Position numbers and translations under genes: made by a program. From Winkia neuii subsp. neuii DSM 8576 (GTDB taxonomy: Bacteria > Actinomycetota > Actinomycetes > Actinomycetales > Actinomycetaceae), in NCBI RefSeq assembly GCF_000420405.1, contig NZ_ATUW01000012.1, forward strand, positions 1-38,796: a stretch of 38,796 nucleotides of DNA, in the 5' to 3' direction. A model generated the notes under the pieces. The model had not been told where the DNA came from, did not search any database, and saw only the letters and a list, made by a program, of their open reading frames with translations. Every line of letters begins with the position of its first letter. Within the stretch, counting starts at the first letter, position 1. Positions 32,350 through 38,796 of the stretch are shown piece by piece.

Positions 32350-33161
32350 GGGCGGTCTCCTTGCTGTGCGGCAGCAAGGGCGTCTTCCAGGTTCCTTGCG
32401 GCCTGCACGATTGCGCGGGCGCGCGGGCTTACTCCGGCCCCGGCGAGCAGCGTTGGTACGGGTACGTCGTCGGTTACCTGGCCTTGGTTGAGCACCAGCG
32501 TGCGCCCCACGAGTTGGGTGACCACGGGCAGGTCGTGCGATATGAAAATGAGGGTGGTTTTTCGGGCGGCGGTAACTTCTTTTAGCAGCTGGAGGATTTG
32601 CTGTTGCACGGTTACGTCTAGGGCGGTGGTGGGTTCGTCCGCCAGCAGGATTTGGGGTTGGCACGCGAGGGCGAGGGCGATGGCGACGCGTTGGCGTTGG
32701 CCTCCAGAGAGCTCGTGCGGGTAGGCGTGGGCGATGCGATCTGCGTCTGCCAGGTGTACTTCGGTGAGGGCGGCACGGACGGCTTCACGCAGCTTTTTAC
32801 CTTTTCCTACACCTTGGTGGTGGCGAATTGGCCAGGATAGTTGGCGGCCGATGCGTTGAAGTGGGTCGAGGGCGGTGAGTGGGTCTTGGAAGATCATGGC
32901 GGCTAGGGCGCCGCGCACCTCGCCCATTTCTTTTTCGGGGGCGCCTACTATTTGCTTGCCGGCTACTTGGAGGGAGCCGCTCACGTTGGCGCGGGCGGGC
33001 AGCAGGCCCATGACAGTGCGGGCGAACATGGATTTTCCGGATCCGGAGGGGCCGATTAGCCCTAGGTGTTCGCCTGCTTGAACGGTGAACGTGAGCGAGT
33101 CCAAAAGGGTTTTCTTTCCTATGCGGACCGAAAGGTTTTGTGCGCTTAGGGTGGGGGCCAT
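32346..33161 (-). CDS. Peptide/nickel-type ABC transporter ATPase (DppD/OppD family)
   Basis: The 271-residue ATPase has Walker A GPSGSGKSM, the Q-loop in MIFQDPLTALDPL, signature SGGQRQRVAIALAL, Walker B ILLADEPTTALD and the H-loop SHDLPVV. The ATG shares one base with the stop of the permease gene (TAATG). It forms the heterodimeric motor with the downstream ATPase. Substrate class is inferred from the operon, not from this protein. Confidence 0.92.
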   Translation of the reverse strand: MAPTLSAQNLSVRIGKKTLLDSLTFTVQAGEHLGLIGPSGSGKSMFARTVMGLLPARANVSGSLQVAGKQIVGAPEKEMGEVRGALAAMIFQDPLTALDPLQRIGRQLSWPIRHHQGVGKGKKLREAVRAALTEVHLADADRIAHAYPHELSGGQRQRVAIALALACQPQILLADEPTTALDVTVQQQILQLLKEVTAARKTTLIFISHDLPVVTQLVGRTLVLNQGQVTDDVPVPTLLAGAGVSPRARAIVQAARNLEDALAAAQQGDRP

Positions 33162-33964
33162 TATGCCTCCTCTAAGGTGGGGTCTATGGCGCGGAGCCCG
33201 TCAGATAGTAGGTTGGCGCCTATTACGAGGGCGAGAATCGCCACCCCCGGGATTATTGCGCCGAGCGGTTGCACGGTGAAGGTGGCTTGGGCATCTAGCA
33301 GGAGGCGCCCCCAGGAGGCGTTTGGTGGGGGTGTGCCGAGCCCGAGGTATGAGAGGCCGGCCTCTGCAAGTACTGCGGAGCCGAATAGTAGGGCCACGTT
33401 TACTACCAGGAATTGCCAGATGTTGGGGAGCACATGCCGGGCGATGATGCCGAGGGTGCCCACTCCGGCGGTGCGGGCTGCGGTGACGTATTGTTCGCGC
33501 AGCACGCGGGAGGCCAGTATGCGGGTTAGCCTTGCGATTACTGCCGAGGCCGAAATGCCAATTGCGCAGGTTACGGTCACTAGTGAGGCCCCGCCTACGG
33601 CCACCATGAGCATTGCTAGCAGTAGGGTGGGGAAGGCGATTAGCACGTCGAGTGTGGCTGAGGCGATGTCGTCTAGGTAGCCGTGGGCTAGGGCTGCGGC
33701 TAGGCCAAAACTTACCCCGATGGCGGCGGCTATTATTGAGGCGCCAATTCCCACTCCCAGGGCTATGCGCGCTCCTAGTAGCATGCGGGTGAGTAGGTCG
33801 TGCCCGAGCCGGTCGGTACCTAGCAGGTGCTGGGCGCCGGGCCCTTCGAGGCGCCCTCCGGAGGTATCGGAAACGGGGTAGGGCAGCCAGAAAAACGAGA
33901 CGGCGGCGGCCAGCGCTATCAGTGACAGTAGGGTGATTCCTACCCACAGGTTGGTTCGTTTCAT
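33161..33964 (-). CDS. ABC transporter permease (DppC/OppC family)
   Basis: The 267-residue permease has an N-terminal helix, then the DppC/OppC hallmark LLGTDRLGHDLLTRMLLGAR. The coupling-loop region (YVTAARTAGVGTLGIIARHV) and ELGLSYLGLGTPPP-like AEAGLSYLGLGTPPP are also present. The start at ATG 33964 overlaps the upstream permease stop as ATGA. The open frame runs further upstream to 34561 but is out-of-frame sequence of the neighbouring permease. It pairs with the DppB-type permease to form the channel. Confidence 0.92.
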   Translation of the reverse strand: MKRTNLWVGITLLSLIALAAAVSFFWLPYPVSDTSGGRLEGPGAQHLLGTDRLGHDLLTRMLLGARIALGVGIGASIIAAAIGVSFGLAAALAHGYLDDIASATLDVLIAFPTLLLAMLMVAVGGASLVTVTCAIGISASAVIARLTRILASRVLREQYVTAARTAGVGTLGIIARHVLPNIWQFLVVNVALLFGSAVLAEAGLSYLGLGTPPPNASWGRLLLDAQATFTVQPLGAIIPGVAILALVIGANLLSDGLRAIDPTLEEA

Positions 33965-34926
33965 TGGTGTCCTCCGCTCAGGGAGTTGCGCAGGCGTGGG
34001 TCTATGAGTCGCTGTAGCACGTCGGCTGCGAAGCCTATCAGCAGCACTAGGGCGGTAGATACCACTAGAACTCCCTGGATTGAGGGGAAGTCGTGCTGGG
34101 TGATGGCGAGCGTGAGCATCGAGCCGAGCCCGGGCAGGGCGAAGACTTGTTCTACTACTACGGCGCCTATGAAGGTGGTGGCCAGTTCTATGCTGGCTAC
34201 GGATATTACGGGTACGCAGGCGTTTCTGATCCCGTGGGTGAGCATTGCCTGGGTTTTGCTCTGTCCGAGGGCGCGCGCCTGGGCCAGGTAGTCGGCCTGC
34301 AGTACGTCTAGGGTTGCCGCTCGGGTGTAGCGGGTTAGGGAGGCGCAGGAAACGAACGCGATGGTGGCTGCTGGGAGGATGAGTGCGGTCCAGGCGAGGA
34401 GGGGGCTGTTCCATCCTTCGGGTGGGAAGCCGGAGGCGGGGACCCATTTGAGGTGTACGCCGAAGACTAGGGCGCCCATCATTGCGATCCAGAACACGGG
34501 GATTGCGATCCCGATTTGCAGGAAGGCTGAAATGGCTGCGCCAATTGTGCCTTTCCGCCACCGGGCGGCTGCGTAGCCTAGGGGAATGGCGGCCGCCAGG
34601 GCGAAGGTGAAGGCAATGAGGGTGAGCGGCAGGGTGACGGTGAGCCGGGAGGAAATTTCGGTGGCCACGTCCCTCCCCGAGGTGAACGAGGTGCCTAGAT
34701 CCCCGTGGGCTAGCCCGCCTACCCAGTTGGTGAATTGGGTCAGTACGGGCTGGTCGGAGCCGACTTGTGCCCTCGCTGCCGCGATTTGGGCGGGGGTGGC
34801 GGTAGCTGACAGGAGTGCGTTGGCCGGATCGCCGGGCAGTAGGCGCAGCAGAACAAATATTAGGATTAGTCCTGCTGCGCCTGTGCCAACTAGCAATGCG
34901 CTGCGGCGAATTAGGTAGGAAAGCAT
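33961..34926 (-). CDS. ABC transporter permease (DppB/OppB family)
   Basis: The 321-residue permease begins with the typical MLSYLIRRSALLVGT first helix. It has the LLPGDPANALL and LGTSFTSGRDVATEI segments of the DppB family, then the coupling loop with YLAQARALGQSKTQAMLTHG. The ATG directly follows the TAA of the binding-protein gene. It is the first of the two permeases of the importer. Confidence 0.92.
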   Translation of the reverse strand: MLSYLIRRSALLVGTGAAGLILIFVLLRLLPGDPANALLSATATPAQIAAARAQVGSDQPVLTQFTNWVGGLAHGDLGTSFTSGRDVATEISSRLTVTLPLTLIAFTFALAAAIPLGYAAARWRKGTIGAAISAFLQIGIAIPVFWIAMMGALVFGVHLKWVPASGFPPEGWNSPLLAWTALILPAATIAFVSCASLTRYTRAATLDVLQADYLAQARALGQSKTQAMLTHGIRNACVPVISVASIELATTFIGAVVVEQVFALPGLGSMLTLAITQHDFPSIQGVLVVSTALVLLIGFAADVLQRLIDPRLRNSLSGGHQ

Positions 34927-36435
34927 TTAGGCTTTCTTAGAAATTGGCGCCAGGAAGAACTGCGAGTTCAGCCCGTTCACGCCGTAGCCGGAAACGCCTG
35001 CCTTCGATACCACTACTTGCGGGTACAGGTACAGCCAGGCGCTAGCAGCGTCGGTGGCTATGATCCGGTTTGCCTTGCGCAGCAGTTCGGTTTGTTCCTT
35101 AACGTTCGCGGCCTTTTGCGACTTGGCTACTAGGTCAGTGACCTGGGGGTTGTTGTAGCCCCAGTAGAAGTCGGGGTTGCCGTACCAGACTACGTCGCGG
35201 GTGTTGACGTGCTCTTGCAAGGTGGCGGTGAAGTTGTGGTCTTTGAACACCTTGGAGTACCACTCGTCGGCGCTTATCGAATTGATCTTTACTTCTACGC
35301 CTATCTTTGCCAGCTCGGATTTTACGAATTCGGCTACTAGCGGGTGCGGGTCGTAGGTGGGAGCGTCCAGGGTGAAGGATAGTCCTTCCTTACCAGCTTC
35401 CTTCAGTAGTTTCTGCGACCTGGCTGGGTCGTAGGGGTTTAGCGAGTTCAGATCTTCGTACCACGGGTCCGAGGGCGGAACCATGGATCCGATTACTTGG
35501 CCCTTGTCGTTCCAAATGGAGTGCAACAGTTTTTTGCGGTCTATTGCCGAGTAGATTGCCTGGCGCACGCGGGCATCGTCGAAGGGGGCCACGCGGTCGT
35601 TGAAGGCCAGCAGTTCCTTGGTAGTGGAGTTGCCGGAGGCGACCTTGTACTTGGCGTCCTTTTCTAGTTCCGGTAGTGCGTCTGGCGATTGTACGTTGGT
35701 TACCACGTCGACGTCTCCAGCTTTCAGCGCATTGGTGAGGGCGGTGGCGTCAGTGTAGTAGTGGAATACGGCCGCCGAGTTGGCGGGTTTTTCGCCCCAG
35801 TAGTCTTTGCGGGCTTTTAGTGACAGGGTGGAGCCTTTGGTCCATTTGTCCAGCGTGTAGGGGCCGGTTCCTTCGGTCTTTTTCTTTGTGTCTAGCCCTT
35901 CGGGAACGATCCATAGCCCGGACAGGTTGTATTGCAAAGATACGGACGGTTCGGACAGGGTGAGTTTTACCGCATCCTCGCCCTGGGCGGTGACGTCTTT
36001 GATTACGGAGAGCTCTTTTTTGCTGGCAGCTTGGGACTGTTCTGACAGAACAGTTTTGATGGAGGCTGCCACGTCTTTCGCGGAGAGGGCTTTGCCGGAG
36101 GAGAATGTGACGCCTTTACGCAGAGACAGGGTGTGGGTTAAACCGTCTGGGGAGGCTTCGTCTTTCGTGGCCAACCAGGGTTTTACTTTGCCGTTGTCTT
36201 CTAGGCGGAAGAGGGTTTCGTACACGTTTCCGGTTAGGGCCTCGGTTACGCCTTGGCCGCCCCCGCCCGTGTTGGACAGGTTGGTGGGCTCGTATAGGGA
36301 GCCCACGTTGATGGTGGCCGCCTTGGAGTCTTTGCCTTTGGCTCCTTCTGCCGCGTTGGGTCCCGCGCAGGCGCACATGCACATCATGGCCATAGCTAGT
36401 GTTGCGGCTGTGGGGATGAGACGTGATCGCTTCAT
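34927..36435 (-). CDS. Peptide/nickel-type ABC transporter substrate-binding lipoprotein (SBP_bac_5)
   Basis: The 502-residue family 5 solute-binding protein has a lipoprotein signal whose Cys lies in MCMCACAGPN. Family 5 features include GNVYETLFRLEDNGKVKPWL, the LRKGVTFSSGKALSAKDVAA segment and ARVRQAIYSAIDRKKLL. It delivers peptides, nickel chelates or related ligands to the permeases; the ligand cannot be read from sequence. AAGGAG lies 7 bases before the ATG. It is the first gene of the operon, and an inverted repeat upstream (36474-36490) may regulate it. Confidence 0.92.
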   Translation of the reverse strand: MKRSRLIPTAATLAMAMMCMCACAGPNAAEGAKGKDSKAATINVGSLYEPTNLSNTGGGGQGVTEALTGNVYETLFRLEDNGKVKPWLATKDEASPDGLTHTLSLRKGVTFSSGKALSAKDVAASIKTVLSEQSQAASKKELSVIKDVTAQGEDAVKLTLSEPSVSLQYNLSGLWIVPEGLDTKKKTEGTGPYTLDKWTKGSTLSLKARKDYWGEKPANSAAVFHYYTDATALTNALKAGDVDVVTNVQSPDALPELEKDAKYKVASGNSTTKELLAFNDRVAPFDDARVRQAIYSAIDRKKLLHSIWNDKGQVIGSMVPPSDPWYEDLNSLNPYDPARSQKLLKEAGKEGLSFTLDAPTYDPHPLVAEFVKSELAKIGVEVKINSISADEWYSKVFKDHNFTATLQEHVNTRDVVWYGNPDFYWGYNNPQVTDLVAKSQKAANVKEQTELLRKANRIIATDAASAWLYLYPQVVVSKAGVSGYGVNGLNSQFFLAPISKKA

Positions 36436-36473
36436 GCGGAACTCCTTTTCTTTGTGTTCGCAGTTTTAGTAGT

Positions 36474-36490
36474 ACGAACGCTTTGTTCGT
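36474..36490. promoter_or_regulatory. Inverted repeat upstream of the peptide-type importer operon
   Basis: ACGAAC-GCTTT-GTTCGT is a perfect inverted repeat with six-base arms. It is 39 bases upstream of the binding-protein ATG and is a candidate operator. Confidence 0.45.
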
Positions 36491-36935
36491 TGGGGAAAAC
36501 GCTAGACCTTCGACCTAGTCATGTGCTGGTGGCTTTCGAGTGCTGAAACGTATTCCACTTGCGCCGCCGAGGGCGCCAAACTTGTAGTTTTGGGGATTTT
36601 TGGCCCCTGCCACTCGTATGCGGGCATTTTTGGGCGGTAGGCCGTGTTTTAGATCCGCGGGTAGTTGTGACCTTAAAAATAAGATTAAAAGCAATTTAAG
36701 CGAGCGCAGAAAGTGTGAATTTGTGGGACCGATGGAAAAACGTTGCCAAATCTGTGTGAGCTAGTTTTCCGGGGTGTGGCCGAGGTGATTGTGGCGTTCG
36801 AACGTAAAAAAGTTGGCTTCGAAGGCGCAGGTAAGGGCATTTTGTGCGGATTCGTCGGCGACTGCCCGCCTGGGGGTGCATTTTAGGGCAGGGGTAGGAG
36901 CTAGCAACTGTTTATTCAATCCTATTTCTTAGAGA

Positions 36936-36965
36936 TTGATTAAATATACTTAATAGTAGTTTAAT
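36936..36965 (+). promoter_or_regulatory. Candidate promoter of the SdrD-like surface protein gene
   Basis: TTGATT (36936-36941) and TTTAAT (36960-36965) are 18 bases apart, inside an AT-rich stretch. The leader to the GTG would be about 50 bases. Confidence 0.4.
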
Positions 36966-37023
36966 GAAGGGTATTTTCTGACACCGTGTTAAAAATACGC
37001 TCATGAATATTAAATGAAGGAAA

Positions 37024-38796
37024 GTGGCGATTCTTTTGGCACTATCAAGACAATTTGCGCGAGGAATGGGCGTTGTGGCCTTGCTTGCGCTTACGGTACC
37101 GTCTTCGCTGTCAGCGCTGGCAGCACCTGAAGGCGACAAGGTGGGGGACCTGATTCCGGCCCCGACCCAGCGTTGGGGTACCCCGGACGGCCAGAAACCG
37201 CAGGTTACCACCACGCTCAAGTATGACGGAGGCGCTGTTCAGCCGGGGCAGAAAGTGAATGTTAAGGCTGACATACGTTTTGACGTTCACCAGGGCAAGC
37301 ACCCGGAGGTTTTCAGGCCGTATGTGCGAGTAGCTGTGCCGAAGATCTTCGACGTAAATATTGACGACGTGAAGGTCCCCGGCCCGGTAAAGACCAAGGT
37401 TGTGGATGCGGGTACGGATAAGGACGGCAATAAGCTGTTCGACATCTACTTCAACTACAACGAATGGGCCGGGGATTTCGATGCTGAGATGCCTAAGCTA
37501 GCCGAGGCTATTGGCGCTATTCCCGAGAGCGGCAACGTGCTCGGTGATGGCCCGGTTGCAAAGAGCGGGCAAACCTACACTGCGATTATTCCCGTGAAGG
37601 TGAAGCCGGACGTAACTGCTGCCCAGTTGCAGGATTTGCGTGAGGGCAAGTCTGGCGCGAAGCTAGCAATCCAGGGGCGCGCTTCTGTGAGTCTCGAGGG
37701 CGAGACCGGCGACTACAAGTCGAATATTGGCGATTTTGGGGATTTCCCGGAGGATAAGATTCTGCAGGGGGATCATTGCTTGGTCCGTTCCGATTTTGAA
37801 ACCGGGTTTACCCCCGAGGACGATTATGGGGTTTGGTTGCGCGGGCTGGCACTGTCCACCCGTGGCGTTGACTACCACGGCGAGGGTACGGTCGTTCGTT
37901 CGCTTTCTGGCCTGAAGCTGCGCCAATTGGTTCCTGCTAAGGGCTTGGATGCGAACCAGATTATTACTATTACGCCGCGTACTGGCGCCGAACCGATCGT
38001 GCTGAAGTCCAACATTGGTGCTAATGCCGACGTGCGGGAACAGAATAATCTGAAGGTCTACCACCACCCGAACAAGAACCGTGAGGCTCGCGAGTTGATG
38101 GGTATGGCTGACATTATTCGGGTTCGTCCTTCCGGGTCAGCTAGCGAACTGTACGGGTACACCTGGGATACTCCTGAGTACCACCCGGATTGGGGCAATG
38201 TTCCTAAGTATGGTAAGGAATCGCAGCCGGCTAGAACTTTTGTTGCGGCCGACTTTGATCCGAGCGAGAAGATTTTTGGTGAAACTGCACAGGGCAAGGG
38301 CACTTGGCTGAATAAGGGTGCGACTTTCAAGGCCACCTCTTACTTCCGCATGCCTGACTGCCAGCTTGGCGCGGATGGACGTTCGCCGTATCCTCCGATT
38401 GGTGCTGCAATCCAGGTTTCTACTGCCGACTATGCCCGTAGCGCCAGGAATGTGGCCACCGACCTGCCTATCGAGGTGAAGTTCCCGACTGCCTCCCTGG
38501 GTGATCGGGTTTGGTTTGATGCTGATCGTGATGGGCTTCAGTCTGAGGGCGAGTCTGGTGTTGCTGGTGTGAAGGTTACTTTGCTTGGTGAGGATGGGTC
38601 TCCGGTTGAGGGGGTTTCTCCGGTTACTACCGATAAGGATGGTAATTACCTGTTTGAGAATCTGAAGGCTGGTAAGTACAAGGTCAAGTTTGATTTGCCT
38701 GCTGGCTATGAGGGTTTCACTAAGGCTGAGGCTGGCGATAGTGAGAAGGATTCGAATGTGGATTCTTCTGGTGTGACTAAAGTGGTTGAGTTGGCT
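37024..38796 (+). CDS. Secreted SdrD B-domain surface protein, 3'-partial
   Basis: The frame is open from the GTG at 37024 to the window edge (591 codons so far). It has a Sec signal peptide with a hydrophobic core (MGVVALLALTVPSSLSALA) and a predicted cut after about residue 33. The next 450 or so residues are an adhesin-like extracellular region I cannot assign. At about residue 491 an SdrD/Cna-B type domain begins, SLGDRVWFDADRDGLQSEGE, continuing with GVKVTLLGEDG and TTDKDGNYLFENLKAGKY. The family is found in sortase-anchored adhesins, but the C-terminus and any LPxTG are outside the window. AAGGA lies only 2 bases from the GTG, so TTG 37036 or ATG 37066 are alternative starts. T-ending codons become common toward the window edge. 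Confidence 0.88.
   Translation, partial: MAILLALSRQFARGMGVVALLALTVPSSLSALAAPEGDKVGDLIPAPTQRWGTPDGQKPQVTTTLKYDGGAVQPGQKVNVKADIRFDVHQGKHPEVFRPYVRVAVPKIFDVNIDDVKVPGPVKTKVVDAGTDKDGNKLFDIYFNYNEWAGDFDAEMPKLAEAIGAIPESGNVLGDGPVAKSGQTYTAIIPVKVKPDVTAAQLQDLREGKSGAKLAIQGRASVSLEGETGDYKSNIGDFGDFPEDKILQGDHCLVRSDFETGFTPEDDYGVWLRGLALSTRGVDYHGEGTVVRSLSGLKLRQLVPAKGLDANQIITITPRTGAEPIVLKSNIGANADVREQNNLKVYHHPNKNREARELMGMADIIRVRPSGSASELYGYTWDTPEYHPDWGNVPKYGKESQPARTFVAADFDPSEKIFGETAQGKGTWLNKGATFKATSYFRMPDCQLGADGRSPYPPIGAAIQVSTADYARSARNVATDLPIEVKFPTASLGDRVWFDADRDGLQSEGESGVAGVKVTLLGEDGSPVEGVSPVTTDKDGNYLFENLKAGKYKVKFDLPAGYEGFTKAEAGDSEKDSNVDSSGVTKVVELA

Larger units (their letters stand above)
36436..37023. other. Long divergent intergenic region
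   Basis: About 590 bases lie between two divergent genes. I see the inverted repeat at 36474-36490, AT-rich runs from about 36900 onward, and a candidate promoter at 36936-36965 for the surface-protein gene. The middle (36500-36900) has no convincing open frame. It could hold a small RNA or a remnant, but nothing identifies one. Confidence 0.4.

Noticed and set aside
32350-32664. N-terminal extension of the DppF-type ATPase
   Set aside because: Arg/Pro-rich shadow of the preceding ATPase gene; ATG 32349 fits the ABC domain start.
33965-34561. N-terminal extension of the DppC-type permease
   Set aside because: It is the out-of-frame shadow of the DppB-type permease. The real ATG overlaps that gene's stop as ATGA.
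36579-36602. Terminator-like CCAAA...TTTGG hairpin with T-run in the intergenic gap
   Set aside because: Only five base pairs with a large loop, and no gene ends nearby that would need it.

Overview
The window looks like chromosome from a moderately GC-rich Gram-positive actinomycete, most plausibly a facultatively anaerobic, host-associated member of the Actinomycetaceae. I infer this from the codon bias, frequent GTG/TTG starts, several apparently leaderless genes, Tat-exported lipoproteins and a secreted surface protein with an SdrD-type B domain. The family assignment is an inference and I do not name a species.

Layout. (1) 1-20 kb is dominated by a dispersed DMSO-reductase-family (Dms) respiratory system, mostly on the minus strand: two TorD/DmsD-type chaperones and a Cys-rich companion (447-2692), a low-GC two-gene cassette of unknown function (2961-3963), the membrane anchor and four-cluster ferredoxin subunits (dmsC, dmsB; 4084-5909), a first catalytic subunit (10771-13221) next to a divergent TetR-type regulator, then a DUF6457 protein, tatC, tatA, tatB and a second catalytic subunit (14296-19080). 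(2) Between dmsB and the first dmsA lies a nucleoside/ribose salvage operon: nucleoside hydrolase, MFS transporter, LacI-type regulator and ribokinase, with a PurR-like operator over its promoter. (3) 19.4-24.7 kb holds single housekeeping genes: gluQRS, a DUF2975/HTH pair, a sirtuin, a uracil/xanthine permease and a LytR_C-domain protein. (4) 24.9-28.8 kb is a TPP-riboswitch-controlled thiamine ABC transporter (thiBPQ). (5) 28.8-31.5 kb is a divergent pabC / fused pabAB pair for p-aminobenzoate synthesis. (6) 31.6-36.4 kb is a five-gene oligopeptide/nickel-type ABC importer operon. (7) A gap of about 590 bp precedes a secreted SdrD-like surface protein cut off by the right edge.

How the parts fit. 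The two catalytic subunits have twin-arginine signals that also contain a lipobox. The tatBAC operon sits directly downstream of one of them. The two chaperones would match the two substrates. There is only one dmsB and one dmsC in the window, so both catalytic subunits probably share one electron-transfer/anchor module. The most interesting open points are this two-headed Dms arrangement with Cys-rich accessory proteins, the unrecognised low-GC two-gene cassette inside it, and the regulatory palindromes. No tRNA, rRNA, CRISPR array, transposase or prophage gene was recognised.
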